In this document: positions 14,809-24,358 of the stretch, in pieces
Position numbering within the stretch: the first letter of the stretch is position 1
Layout: each line of letters starts with the position of its first letter
DNA from: a virus
Strand: one strand, 5' to 3'
IMG/VR virus record: IMGVR_UViG_3300043418_000120
Coordinates: 62,001 to 126,000 of that record
Length of the DNA stretch: 64,000 bases
Position numbers and translations under genes: made by a program
Notes under the pieces: generated by a model
Told to the model about the DNA's origin: nothing
Database searches by the model: none
Seen by the model: only the letters and a program-made list of their open reading frames with translations

Positions 14809-17313
14809 ATGGAATTTTACACAAACGTATTTCCACTTGGTAATAAGCTATGTGTGCGCGGTGTCAAGAATGGCATCCCATACATGGACAAGATCGACTT
14901 CAACCCAACATTATATGTTTCTTCGAAGACTAAGAATGCTGGCGAAGTTCATCACACATTGGATGGACAGGCTGTTTACGCAATTCAGCCAGGATCTATT
15001 CGAGAAACGAAAGATTTCCTTGAGCGTTATAAAGATGTTCAAGGTTTCAACGTATTTGGCAATACCAACTTTGCCTACCAATACATCTCTGACAACTATC
15101 AGTCTGAGATTAAGTATGACAAATCGCTAATCAAAATCACATCGATCGACATCGAAACTTCTACTGAAGAAGGCTTTCCCAATATTGAGACTGCCAATGA
15201 AGAAGTGCTTCTGATCAGTATGATGGATAATACTACTAAAGAGATTCATGTCTTTGGTAAGAGTCCATACACAGGTAACAAGGAAGTTATCTTTCACCAC
15301 TGCGAAAATGAAGCAGCCCTACTGTTGAATTTTATCGACTTCTGGAAAGAGAACTATCCTGATGTTGTTACTGGTTGGAACATTAACTTCTTCGATATTC
15401 CGTACTTGATTCGTCGAATCATGGTTGTTCTTGGTGATCAAGCTGCGAAACAGTTGTCGCCTTGGAATGTTCTCTATGAGCGTAAGATCAACTCGCGTGG
15501 TCGTGAAGAACTTTGTTATGATATCGCAGGTATCTCTGCGCTTGACTATCTTGACTTGTACAAGAAGTTCACATACACGATGCAAGAATCATATAAACTT
15601 GATCACATCGCCTTTGTTGAGCTTGGTGAGAACAAGCTAGACCACTCTGAGTACGAAACCTTCAAGGACTTCTATACTTACGGTTGGAAGAAGTTCGTTG
15701 ACTACAACATTCACGACACTAAGTTGGTTGACATGTTGGAAGATAAGATGAAGTTGGTTGAGTTGGCTATCGTTATGGCGTATACTGCTCGCGTAAACTA
15801 TGAGGACGTGTTCTCTCAAGTTCGTATGTGGGATACCATCATCTATAATCATTTGAGAGCCAAGGGAATTGTTATTCCTAACAAGACTCACAACGAGAAA
15901 GATGCTGTTATCGAAGGCGCATATGTTAAGGATCCGCTGGTTGGCATGCATGACTGGGTTGTGTCTTTCGACTTGAACAGTCTGTATCCTCACTTGATTA
16001 TGCAGTATAACATCTCACCAGAAACGATGGACGCTAACTACAAGCACATCGGTGGTGTAAACTATTTCCTTGAGCATGCTGAGACTGGTGGATATCACAA
16101 CCTGAACCTTTCTTGTACTGCCAACGGCTGGTGTTATACGAAAGAGCATAAGGGTTTCTTGCCTGAGTTGATGGAAAAGATGTACATCGATCGAAGCAAA
16201 GCCAAGAAGCAAATGTTGAAGATCCAGCAGGATTATGAGAACACCAAGGATAAGTCTCTGGTAAATGAGATCTCTCGCTTGAACAACCTTCAGATGGCTT
16301 TGAAGATTGCTTTGAACTCAGCTTATGGTGCGTTGGCCAACCAGTATTTCCGTTACTACGACAAGCGTATGTCTGAGGGCATCACGTTGTCTGGTCAGTT
16401 GTCTATTCGTTGGATTGCTAACAAGTTGAACGGATACTTCAACAAGATGCTCGGAACTGACAAGGATGACTTTGTTATTGCGGTTGATACTGACTCTGTG
16501 TACTTGCGCTTTGGTCCATTGATTGATAAGTTGTTCACGAAGGAAGACCAACTCGACAAAGATAAGATCGTCAAGTTCATCGATAAGATTTGCGAAGATA
16601 AGCTACAGCCATTCATTGATAAACAGTATCAAGAGTTGGCCGATCGTCAGAATGCCTTTGCTCAGAAGATGATCATGAAGCGCGAAGTTATTGCCGACCG
16701 TGGTATCTGGACTGCTAAGAAGCGTTACGTTTTGAACGTACACAACTCTGAGGGTGTTCAGTACGCTCAACCCAAGATGAAGATTATGGGTCTTGAGATG
16801 GTTAAGTCATCGACGCCTCTGGTTGTTCGTGACAAGTTGAAAGAGGCGATGAAGATTGTTATCAAGGGTGATCAACTTGCTCTGCGTAAGTTTATTACTG
16901 ACTACAAGACCGAGTTCTTCAAGCTGTCGATTCCTGAGATCGCATTCCCTCGTGGTGTCAACAACATGAAAGAATATGCTGACGCTGGTAAGGTATATCG
17001 TAAGTCAACGCCTATCCATGTTCGTGGTGCTTTGATGTACAACCATATGCTCAAGCAGAAACAACTCGAGAATAAGTATCAGCCTATCAACGAAGGCGAT
17101 CGTATCAAGTTTATCTACTTGCGCGAACCCAACACACTACACGAAGATGTGATTAGTTTCACAACTGAAATTCCAAAGGAATTTGATTTGGATAAATACG
17201 TTGATTACGAGAAACAATTCAACAAGGTTTTCTTGGATCCTCTGGCTGCTATCATGGGCGCAATCTCATGGACGATCGAGGACGAAGCGACTCTTGATGA
17301 CTTCTTCGCGTAA
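14809..17313 (+). CDS. 43: Family B DNA polymerase (T4 gp43-like)
   Basis: An 834-residue replicative polymerase, close to the T4 length of 898. Exonuclease motifs: Exo I SIDIET with D114 and E116, Exo II VVTGWNINFFD, Exo III YNIHDTKLVD. Polymerase motifs: A SFDLNSLYPH with D388, B KIALNSAYGALAN, C VDTDSVYL with D560 and D562. All catalytic residues are present. It ends DDFFA, a hydrophobic tail that in T4 gp43 binds the clamp. AAGGAG precedes the ATG. No intein or intron is visible. Confidence 0.96.
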   Translation: MEFYTNVFPLGNKLCVRGVKNGIPYMDKIDFNPTLYVSSKTKNAGEVHHTLDGQAVYAIQPGSIRETKDFLERYKDVQGFNVFGNTNFAYQYISDNYQSEIKYDKSLIKITSIDIETSTEEGFPNIETANEEVLLISMMDNTTKEIHVFGKSPYTGNKEVIFHHCENEAALLLNFIDFWKENYPDVVTGWNINFFDIPYLIRRIMVVLGDQAAKQLSPWNVLYERKINSRGREELCYDIAGISALDYLDLYKKFTYTMQESYKLDHIAFVELGENKLDHSEYETFKDFYTYGWKKFVDYNIHDTKLVDMLEDKMKLVELAIVMAYTARVNYEDVFSQVRMWDTIIYNHLRAKGIVIPNKTHNEKDAVIEGAYVKDPLVGMHDWVVSFDLNSLYPHLIMQYNISPETMDANYKHIGGVNYFLEHAETGGYHNLNLSCTANGWCYTKEHKGFLPELMEKMYIDRSKAKKQMLKIQQDYENTKDKSLVNEISRLNNLQMALKIALNSAYGALANQYFRYYDKRMSEGITLSGQLSIRWIANKLNGYFNKMLGTDKDDFVIAVDTDSVYLRFGPLIDKLFTKEDQLDKDKIVKFIDKICEDKLQPFIDKQYQELADRQNAFAQKMIMKREVIADRGIWTAKKRYVLNVHNSEGVQYAQPKMKIMGLEMVKSSTPLVVRDKLKEAMKIVIKGDQLALRKFITDYKTEFFKLSIPEIAFPRGVNNMKEYADAGKVYRKSTPIHVRGALMYNHMLKQKQLENKYQPINEGDRIKFIYLREPNTLHEDVISFTTEIPKEFDLDKYVDYEKQFNKVFLDPLAAIMGAISWTIEDEATLDDFFA

Positions 17314-17338
17314 TTATAACATACGACAAAGGAAATAT

Positions 17339-17548
17339 ATGGAAAATACTACTGTGGCAAAGAAGCCACCTTTCAAACTGATTTGCGAAAAGCACGGAGA
17401 AATCCCAGATGACTACGTGTTCCGTGTGAATATGCCCGACTTCGGCTATGAACAAAAGACTTACTGTCTTGTATGCGCCATTGAGTATCTCTCGATGATT
17501 GCTAACGAAGTTACCTATGTACCAAATGATGAGGAGAAATCAGAATGA
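17339..17548 (+). CDS. Small hypothetical protein with Cys/His pairs
   Basis: A 69-residue protein with CEKHGE near residue 16 and CLVC near residue 43, a plausible small zinc site. AAAGGA precedes the ATG at 17339; longer upstream frames overlap gp43. It is coupled to uvsX by a 4-bp overlap. Confidence 0.7.
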   Translation: MENTTVAKKPPFKLICEKHGEIPDDYVFRVNMPDFGYEQKTYCLVCAIEYLSMIANEVTYVPNDEEKSE

Positions 17549-18606
17549 GCTTTTTAAAAGATATTGTAAAAGAACTGGATAATGAATATGCGGGACTCGC
17601 TGATGATGGTGTGGTTGGTGATACTGATACTTTTATCGACACTGGTTCTTATACTCTCAATGCCCTGCTATCTGGCAGCATCTATGGTGGTTTACCTGGC
17701 AACAAAGTCACAGCTCTGGCTGGTGAGTCGTCGACTGGTAAAACCTTCTATGCTCTGGGTATTGCGAACAATTTTCTCCGCACTGATCCAAAGGCTGGAA
17801 TCATTTACTTCGAAACCGAAGGTGCCCTGAACCGCGAAATGCTCGAAGAGCGTGGTATCGATACCAAGCGTTTCATGATTGTGCCAGTTTCGACAGTACA
17901 GGAATTCCGTACTCAAGCTACTAAGGTTCTTGATTCGTACGAGAAGACTCCTAAGAAAGATCGACCACCATTGATGTTCTTCTTGGACTCATTGGGTATG
18001 TTGTCAACTTCAAAAGAAATGGAAGACATCGCTGAAGGTAAAGACACTCGCGATATGACACGTTCTCAATTGATTCGTGGCGCATTCCGTGTGTTGTCAT
18101 TGAAGTTGTCTAAACTTGATGTCGCGATGGTTGTTACAAACCATACCTACGCTGTCATCGGTTCTTACATGCCATCCCGTACTATGGGTGGTGGTGATGG
18201 TTTGAAGTACGCAGCTTCTTCGATTGTGTTCTTGTCTAAGTCTCAAGACAAAGACGGTACTGAAGTTGTTGGTAACATCATCAAGTGTAAGGTTGAGAAG
18301 TCTCGTTTCACTCGCGAGAAGTCAATGGTTGAAACGAAGCTGTCGTTCACCAAAGGTTTGGATCGTTACCATGGCTTGACCGATCTGGCTGTTGAAGCTG
18401 GTATCTGGAAGGCGCAAGGTGGACGTATCGAAGTTCATGATGGACGTAAGGTGTTCGGTAAGGCTATCGCTCAACGCCCAACAGAATTTTTTACCAAGGA
18501 AATCCTAGATAAACTTGACACATACTGTAAATCCAAGTATAATTATGGTAGCGACGAATCTGTTGTTACTGATAATGATATTGAGGATGAAGTAGATGCG
18601 AATTGA
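17545..18606 (+). CDS. uvsX: UvsX recombinase
   Basis: A 353-residue RecA-fold protein with Walker A GESSTGKT (residues 60-67), a Walker B-like LMFFLDSLG, and the MGGGDGLKYAASSIVFL core strand. It forms filaments on single-stranded DNA and drives strand exchange for recombination-dependent replication, helped in T4 by UvsY, which is not in the window. A promoter lies inside its 3' end, and its last 11 bp overlap the helicase gene. Confidence 0.94.
   Translation: MSFLKDIVKELDNEYAGLADDGVVGDTDTFIDTGSYTLNALLSGSIYGGLPGNKVTALAGESSTGKTFYALGIANNFLRTDPKAGIIYFETEGALNREMLEERGIDTKRFMIVPVSTVQEFRTQATKVLDSYEKTPKKDRPPLMFFLDSLGMLSTSKEMEDIAEGKDTRDMTRSQLIRGAFRVLSLKLSKLDVAMVVTNHTYAVIGSYMPSRTMGGGDGLKYAASSIVFLSKSQDKDGTEVVGNIIKCKVEKSRFTREKSMVETKLSFTKGLDRYHGLTDLAVEAGIWKAQGGRIEVHDGRKVFGKAIAQRPTEFFTKEILDKLDTYCKSKYNYGSDESVVTDNDIEDEVDAN
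18515..18543 (+). promoter_or_regulatory. Internal sigma70-type promoter within uvsX
   Basis: TTGACA and TATAAT with a 17-bp spacer lie inside the coding sequence of uvsX, about 50 bp before the helicase start. They could give extra helicase transcript independent of uvsX. Confidence 0.7.
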
Positions 18607-19990
18607 AGACCAAATCTTTGGCAACTTAATTAGTCACGAGGAGTACGCAAGAAAGGTTATGCCTTTCTTGTCCCCTGACTATTTTACAGATAGAACCGAC
18701 CGAGTTATCTTTGAAGAACTTGCTCGGTTCTTCACCAAATACAATGCTGCTCCTGCGAAGGACGTTTTGAAGATCGAGGTAGCAAACCGCACCGATGTGA
18801 CTGAAGACCAAGTCAAGGCTGCGAACAATATCCTCGACTCTGTTCAAGCAGAGAAGACTAACATTGACTGGATTACAGATTCGACTGAGAAATTCTGTAA
18901 AGACAAGGCTGTTTACAATGCTATCATTAACTCCATCCGAATCATCGATGGTAAAGACAAGAATCATAATGCTGACGCTATTCCTGACCTTCTGTCTAAA
19001 GCTCTCGCTGTCACTTTTGATTCTCATGTTGGCCATGATTACTTGGAAGATTCTGACTCTCGCTATGACTTCTATCATCGCGTTGAAGAAAAGATTCCTT
19101 TCGACTTGGATATGCTCAACAAAATCACCAACGGTGGTCTGAGTAAGAAAACCCTCAACGTAATTCTAGCTGGTACTGGTGTTGGTAAGTCGCTGGCGAT
19201 GTGTCACTTCGCAGCTGCTAACTTGATGCGCAGTAAGAACGTTCTCTACATTACCATGGAAATGGCTGAAGAGCGTATCGCTGAACGTATTGATGCGAAC
19301 TTGCTAGAATTGTCTATGGATTCTTTGAAGATGGTTGAGAAACGTGTCTTTGATTCACGCCTTGACAAACTTCGCAAGAAAGATCCAGGCAAGTTGATTG
19401 TTAAAGAATATCCAACTGCCTCTGCGCATTCTGGTCACTTCAGAGCGTTGATTGAAGAACTGAAGATGAAACGTAACTTTATCCCTGATATCATCTACAT
19501 TGACTACTTGAACATCTGTTCTAGCCAACGTATGAAGATGGGTGGCTCTGTAAACTCTTATACATATATTAAAGCAATCGCAGAAGAACTGCGTGGCTTG
19601 GCAGGTGAGTACAAGGTGCCAATTGTTACGGCTACTCAAACGACTCGAGGTGGTTTCGCAAACAGCGACCCAGGATTGGAAGATACTTCTGAATCGTTTG
19701 GTTTGCCAGCGACAGCTGACTTGATGCTTGCGTTGATTAGCACAGAAGAACTTGAACAAATGAACCAGATTATGGTGAAGCAGTTGAAGAACCGTTACTC
19801 TGACCCGAACTTCTATAAGAGATTCGTAGTTGGTGTTGACCGTAAACAAATGAGACTTTATGATGTTGAAATGAGCGCGCAAGCCAATATCTCTGATCAA
19901 GGTGAGATTGACGACGATGTTCCCGTTTTCGACAGAGGCAACTTCGGCAAAAGAATCAAGACTGAGGGATTCAAAGGATTTAAGGCATAA
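18596..19990 (+). CDS. 41: Replicative DnaB-type helicase (T4 gp41-like)
   Basis: A 464-residue hexameric helicase. An N-terminal helical domain (to about residue 150) precedes a RecA-like core with Walker A AGTGVGKS (192-199), Walker B region DIIYIDYLN and a later TATQTTRGG sensor. It unwinds the fork and works with primase gp61 (36745-37764). The ATG is preceded by GAGGATGAAG inside uvsX. Confidence 0.94.
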   Translation: MRIEDQIFGNLISHEEYARKVMPFLSPDYFTDRTDRVIFEELARFFTKYNAAPAKDVLKIEVANRTDVTEDQVKAANNILDSVQAEKTNIDWITDSTEKFCKDKAVYNAIINSIRIIDGKDKNHNADAIPDLLSKALAVTFDSHVGHDYLEDSDSRYDFYHRVEEKIPFDLDMLNKITNGGLSKKTLNVILAGTGVGKSLAMCHFAAANLMRSKNVLYITMEMAEERIAERIDANLLELSMDSLKMVEKRVFDSRLDKLRKKDPGKLIVKEYPTASAHSGHFRALIEELKMKRNFIPDIIYIDYLNICSSQRMKMGGSVNSYTYIKAIAEELRGLAGEYKVPIVTATQTTRGGFANSDPGLEDTSESFGLPATADLMLALISTEELEQMNQIMVKQLKNRYSDPNFYKRFVVGVDRKQMRLYDVEMSAQANISDQGEIDDDVPVFDRGNFGKRIKTEGFKGFKA

Positions 19991-20001
19991 GGAGAAAGAA
20001 A

Positions 20002-21381
20002 ATGGTTAAAGTAATTGTAGCAGATAAAATTCATGATTCAGAACACTTGCTCGGCATGTTTGTCGACGAGTCGCACTACGATGTGTTAATTGAAGAAGAC
20101 ACAGATTGTTATCTACCAGCAGATTGTGACGCTGCTTCGCAGGCAAACTGTGAAACCGATCGCGACTGTTCTAATTGTTCGAAGGGTATGAACGAGGCGC
20201 GTATCGCCTTCAAATTCCGTAAGAACTTCTTCACCAAAGAAGAACAAGATAATGCATATGCTGGTCTGCGCGAAGCTGCTGTTCGTACCGAAAACCGTGG
20301 ACTTGCTTCTGGTATCAAAGAAGGTACATCCGTAACAGGCGAAGGTCGTGAGTGGGTTACCAACTATCAAGAAGAAATGATTCATGCGATCCTGAGTGCT
20401 CGTACTGAGTCCTTGATTGAAGGTGATGTGATTGAAGAAGTTCGTTCACGTTTCCCAACCCAAGCCGATCGTCTAAAGGCTTTGGGCTCTGGTAAGAACA
20501 ACGTATGGGTTATCTCGCGTTTCCGTAACAAGTTCAACTTCGACGAGTTCATCGACAGCATCATTCCTCTCGATCGCGAGAAGCGTGCTACTGAGATGGA
20601 AGAAGTCATGAAGATGATCAGTGAGACATCTTATGGCAACCCTGTTGACTCAGGTATCGCTGGTTGGTACGATCGTTATCCACGTATCCCTTATGGTCGT
20701 GCGACAACTTACACTCGTGACAACTTCGAGAAATTCCAGTTGGCTTACCCATTCCTTCAAACTCTTGCGAAGGGGTTTAAAGACTTGTTGCCATGGCGTT
20801 ACAACAACCAGATGGAAGCTGCTAAGAAACTTGACCCACGTTACCTTGTGCCTGGAACACCATTCACCACAATTACCGTGAACAAGACTTTCCGTACAGC
20901 TGCTCACCGTGATGCTGGTGACTTGGATTCTGGTTTGTCGAACTTGTTGACTCTATCTAACGATGGTCGTTACACAGGTGGCTACTTGATTTTCCCAGAG
21001 GTTCGCATTGCTGTTAATGTGCGTCCAGGCGACTTGCTGTTGGTTAACAACCACGAAGTTATCCACGGTAACACGCCAATCGTATGTGAGGAAGGTTCTG
21101 AGCGCATTTCTTTGGTATGTTATTTCCGTGAGAAAATGCTTGAGCTTGGCACTCACGAATATGAAGATGCTCGCTATCGTTACGTCGAATCTCGTCGTCT
21201 GAATAAAGAACACCCAATGTGGAAGAAACTCTGGAATGGTGTTTCTCCAGGCATGTGGGATGACGCTGAATGGTACGATTTCCTTCGTAAACAACCGAAC
21301 GGCGACGCAATGGTAGCAAAGTACCACCCTGACGCGAACAACGCCGACTTGGGCGACTTGGGAGATGAATGGTTCGCTTGA
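20002..21381 (+). CDS. TET/JBP-family 2OG-Fe(II) dioxygenase (base oxidation)
   Basis: A 459-residue protein. Residues about 285-375 form a TET/JBP double-stranded beta-helix: iron ligands H302-R-D304 (AAHRDAGD) and H355 (HEVIHGN), and a probable 2-oxoglutarate-binding R368 (SERISLVCYF). GGYLIFPEVRIAVNVRPGD is the family's typical strand pair. The N-terminal part has a Cys-rich insert (residues about 38-60, six Cys) that may bind zinc. Known phage members oxidise 5-methylcytosine in DNA to hydroxymethylcytosine, and JBP acts on thymine; which base is used here is open. A glycosyltransferase lies two genes downstream. Confidence 0.82.
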   Translation: MVKVIVADKIHDSEHLLGMFVDESHYDVLIEEDTDCYLPADCDAASQANCETDRDCSNCSKGMNEARIAFKFRKNFFTKEEQDNAYAGLREAAVRTENRGLASGIKEGTSVTGEGREWVTNYQEEMIHAILSARTESLIEGDVIEEVRSRFPTQADRLKALGSGKNNVWVISRFRNKFNFDEFIDSIIPLDREKRATEMEEVMKMISETSYGNPVDSGIAGWYDRYPRIPYGRATTYTRDNFEKFQLAYPFLQTLAKGFKDLLPWRYNNQMEAAKKLDPRYLVPGTPFTTITVNKTFRTAAHRDAGDLDSGLSNLLTLSNDGRYTGGYLIFPEVRIAVNVRPGDLLLVNNHEVIHGNTPIVCEEGSERISLVCYFREKMLELGTHEYEDARYRYVESRRLNKEHPMWKKLWNGVSPGMWDDAEWYDFLRKQPNGDAMVAKYHPDANNADLGDLGDEWFA

Positions 21382-21406
21382 CTTTTATCCTATAATCAGG
21401 TATAAT
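21378..21406 (+). promoter_or_regulatory. Sigma70-type promoter
   Basis: TTGACT and TATAAT with a 17-bp spacer, overlapping the stop codon of the TET/JBP gene. A second TATAAT lies 10 bp upstream. The leader of about 17 nt contains AAGGA before the ATG at 21430. Confidence 0.8.
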
Positions 21407-21429
21407 TGACTATATTTTAAGGAATCACA

Positions 21430-22290
21430 ATGCGATCGAATTATTGGTCATGTTCTAAATTTGCTGACTGGCTTCGTGGTACTGACAAGCCACCAGCAGC
21501 AACTTCGGAAGGCTGGCGCTCATGGCGCCTTGCCTCTAAGAAGACACACCCAATCCGTCATTGGATCGTTGAAGAAGGTCTTGACAATCTTCAACGATTC
21601 GTCTATTGGCCAGCTGACAAGTTGAACGACATTCGTTACTACATCAACAACCGTTGGGTGGCACGTTCGCATTCACTGACAGCACATCCTCGCGATATCA
21701 AGCCAGGATCTTGGTGCGATGTTGGTAACCGTTTCTTGCCTTGTATGTTCAATGAGTTGGTTGACTTTGTTGAAGTTGAATCAGCATGGATGCATGTTGT
21801 TTGGAACGACGAGAATCGCGACAAGTACAATGTTCCATTCTGGCGCAAGCAATGGTGGACACGTTGGGGAATGGTATGGCGTTGTAAGGAAGCTGGTCTT
21901 GATCATTTGAACTGGGCTGCTCAGTTGCGTTTCGATGATGAGTTCATTGAACAAGACAGCCCATCATACGGCAAGTTCACACCACAAGCCATAAATGCTC
22001 AGGAAATTCTAAGCCTTTACACTTGGTGGACTGAGAAGCGTCCAGCTCGTCCCGATCCATATGAAGTGTCAGGTTGGTCAGCATTGTGCGCTGAGCGTAG
22101 AGCTGCTCGTCGCGCCGAAACTGGCGACAGCAAGGATGACTTCTTTATCTCCGACGAGAAGACACCAGAAGCTAGACAGAAAACAACTGCTGCTCTAGAT
22201 GCGCTACATATGTTAGAGGCAGAATATGAAAAAGAAGACGAAGAAATGATGATTCGTCTAATCAAAGTACGACACGGTCTCTGGACTTAA
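21430..22290 (+). CDS. Conserved hypothetical protein in modification cluster
   Basis: A 286-residue Trp-rich protein without recognised catalytic motif. Its middle (IRYYINNRWVARSH, then PGSWCDVGNRFLPCMFNELVDFVEVE) is a pattern I recall from unassigned proteins of T4-like phages. The C-terminal third is charged and helical. It sits between the base-oxidising dioxygenase and the glycosyltransferase, which makes an accessory role in DNA modification possible but unproven. Confidence 0.75.
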   Translation: MRSNYWSCSKFADWLRGTDKPPAATSEGWRSWRLASKKTHPIRHWIVEEGLDNLQRFVYWPADKLNDIRYYINNRWVARSHSLTAHPRDIKPGSWCDVGNRFLPCMFNELVDFVEVESAWMHVVWNDENRDKYNVPFWRKQWWTRWGMVWRCKEAGLDHLNWAAQLRFDDEFIEQDSPSYGKFTPQAINAQEILSLYTWWTEKRPARPDPYEVSGWSALCAERRAARRAETGDSKDDFFISDEKTPEARQKTTAALDALHMLEAEYEKEDEEMMIRLIKVRHGLWT

Positions 22291-22302
22291 TAAAGGAAAA
22301 AC

Positions 22303-23652
22303 ATGAAGATTATGATGGTAATGCACACCTTCAACAATTTTGGAGGTATTATCAACCACTGTGAACATCTAGTCGCAGGGTTGAAAGAGCTTGGTCATGA
22401 GGTTACGTTCGCGTATCTGAAAGGCAACAAGACAGTTCGACCAGTTGAGATTCCAACTGAGTTGAAGGAAGGTTATGAGATTGGTGTTGGCACAGGTTAT
22501 CCTGTACACCAAGGCGATGGTTGGATCGCACCTTATTACTCATACAAAGTTCAAGAATCGATTGACAAATTTGTTGTAGATGCTAACCAACACGATTTGG
22601 TTATTTGGCAGTCTATCTTTGGCTTCAAGAATAAAGACACCGAGAAGTCTCTAATGTGGTTGCCGATGGTTGAGAAAATCACTGCCAAGCAAGTCCCAAT
22701 TATTCATGATGCTAACTTGAAGAAGCTGTACCCTTGGATCCAGTTGTTTGAGAAACACTTTGCTGGTCTGGCATGCGTTCACCCAGCAGCTTATGACTCA
22801 GCTGACTTTATGGATGTTCCACGTGCTCTGATTTTGAACCCACAGGACATTGCTAATATTCCCCAGCCACCCTTGTTTTCGAACCAAGAAAACAAGGTTT
22901 TGTCTATCCAGACATTCAAGCGTTGGAAACGTGTTGATGATTTGATTCGTGCTGTACCACACATGAAAGAGGTTAAGACTCTGGTTGGCGGTTATGGTAT
23001 TGAAGCAGCTTACATGATGTCCAAGGACAAATGTAAGGACGAGTACTACTGCACTTCGCAGTATGACCCAGATCGTACCCCAGAGATGGATGGTAAGCGT
23101 ATTTGGCAAAACGCCGAGGAATCAGGTAACTTTGAGTACCTTGGATTTATCTCAGGAGCAAAGCGTGATGAAATTCTATCAACATCTAAGTTTTTGGTTG
23201 ACCCCTCTTGGTCAAATACTTTCGGCGAGCATTTCAACCGTGTGGTTGTGGACGCTATGCGCATTGGTGTCGTACCAATTGCCATAAACTTTGGTGTCTC
23301 TGACAACGAAGAAGGTCAAGGCGTCGTTCTGAAGGCAGGTATCAACTACTGTATGATCAAGAAAGGCTCTACTCCAAAGCAGTATGCCGACAAGATTAAA
23401 GAGTTTTGTAACATGTCTCAGGCTGATTACCAACAAATGCAGCTAAATAACTATGAACTGATTAAACAGTTCGATCGAAAGGTAATTGCTCAGCATTACA
23501 TCGACTTGGCTATGGGTAAGGAGACAGGCTATCTGAACGAACTTAGAACCAAGACGAACCATGACCCAAATATCCCTAGAGTTGCGCGAAACATGTTTGA
23601 AGAACACTTCGAACAACCCAGCGCACAGTCTTTGGACGATTTCTTCGGGTGA
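22303..23652 (+). CDS. GT-B fold glycosyltransferase
   Basis: A 449-residue protein with the layout of GT4-type glycosyltransferases: a glycine turn in the N-terminal Rossmann domain (NNFGGIINHCEHLVAGL), and a C-terminal donor-binding domain with FKRWKRVDDLIRA, EYLGFISGAKRDEIL and GEHFNRVVVDAMRIGVVPI, where the first Glu of the E-x7-E-like motif binds the sugar nucleotide. The neighbouring TET/JBP enzyme would create hydroxymethyl bases, natural acceptors for DNA glycosylation. Alternative: modification of a surface glycan. Confidence 0.82.
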   Translation: MKIMMVMHTFNNFGGIINHCEHLVAGLKELGHEVTFAYLKGNKTVRPVEIPTELKEGYEIGVGTGYPVHQGDGWIAPYYSYKVQESIDKFVVDANQHDLVIWQSIFGFKNKDTEKSLMWLPMVEKITAKQVPIIHDANLKKLYPWIQLFEKHFAGLACVHPAAYDSADFMDVPRALILNPQDIANIPQPPLFSNQENKVLSIQTFKRWKRVDDLIRAVPHMKEVKTLVGGYGIEAAYMMSKDKCKDEYYCTSQYDPDRTPEMDGKRIWQNAEESGNFEYLGFISGAKRDEILSTSKFLVDPSWSNTFGEHFNRVVVDAMRIGVVPIAINFGVSDNEEGQGVVLKAGINYCMIKKGSTPKQYADKIKEFCNMSQADYQQMQLNNYELIKQFDRKVIAQHYIDLAMGKETGYLNELRTKTNHDPNIPRVARNMFEEHFEQPSAQSLDDFFG

Positions 23653-23653
23653 T

Positions 23654-23682
23654 TTGACTTCGAACAGCTTTCGTAGTATAAT
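23654..23682 (+). promoter_or_regulatory. Sigma70-type promoter giving a leaderless transcript
   Basis: TTGACT and TATAAT with a 17-bp spacer. The ATG at 23689 is 6 nt after the -10 box, so the predicted transcript starts at the A of the start codon. Confidence 0.85.
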
Positions 23683-23688
23683 AATGGT

Positions 23689-24342
23689 ATGAAAGCTGAT
23701 CTGATCCAAAACTACAAACACAACTTCGTGGATCTGCTGAATGTGGATCTACCGTCACTCGTCCCAGCTAAACTCTGGGACGACTTTGACAAGTATCGCG
23801 ACGACCCCAAGGGTATGAAGCGTTATCTTGCTCGTCAACATAAAACAAAACTAGAATTTGAATACGACCCAAGAGAATGCCGTGTCTCTGGGGAATTCGA
23901 CATTGAGACAGAACGTATCTCAATTTTCGCTACCATTTCTCGCCGTTGGGAAGACAGAGACTGGGACTACTTCAAGTTTGAGGTAATTGTCACCATGATG
24001 CATGAGTATATTCATTACATGCAGTGGTTGAAGAGTGGAGATGAGATGGATCTGGTGCTGTTCCACAAGGAAAGCAAGAACCCAGACAAACAAGAAGACC
24101 GCGAGTACTACGCTTGCTGGTCAGAGATCCAAGCCTATGGGCACTGTATCTACATGGAGATGAAGGCTAAGAATGCCAAGAAATCCTGTGCTGAGATGCT
24201 ACAATCCAAGAGACGAAGCTGGTACTCGCCATCATTACGTCAATTCAGAACTGCATTTGATGGTTTTGACTATCCTTTACGCTACCTGTACCGAGAGGTG
24301 CTCCGCTGGGAGAAACGCTACGAATCACTAAATATAGGATAA
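23689..24342 (+). CDS. HExxH metallopeptidase-like protein
   Basis: A 217-residue protein with H105-E-Y-I-H109 in a helix (VTMMHEYIHYMQW) and a plausible third zinc ligand E146 in YYACWSEIQAYGH, the geometry of gluzincin peptidases. No signal peptide is seen, so a cytoplasmic role is expected. The mRNA appears to be leaderless. It precedes the virion-associated block; a role in processing is possible but the substrate is unknown. Confidence 0.7.
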   Translation: MKADLIQNYKHNFVDLLNVDLPSLVPAKLWDDFDKYRDDPKGMKRYLARQHKTKLEFEYDPRECRVSGEFDIETERISIFATISRRWEDRDWDYFKFEVIVTMMHEYIHYMQWLKSGDEMDLVLFHKESKNPDKQEDREYYACWSEIQAYGHCIYMEMKAKNAKKSCAEMLQSKRRSWYSPSLRQFRTAFDGFDYPLRYLYREVLRWEKRYESLNIG

Positions 24343-24358
24343 TTTTAGGGATTTATCG

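Noticed and set aside
14809-17313. Possible intein or intron in the polymerase
   Set aside because: All exonuclease and polymerase motifs follow in order without an insertion; the length is normal.
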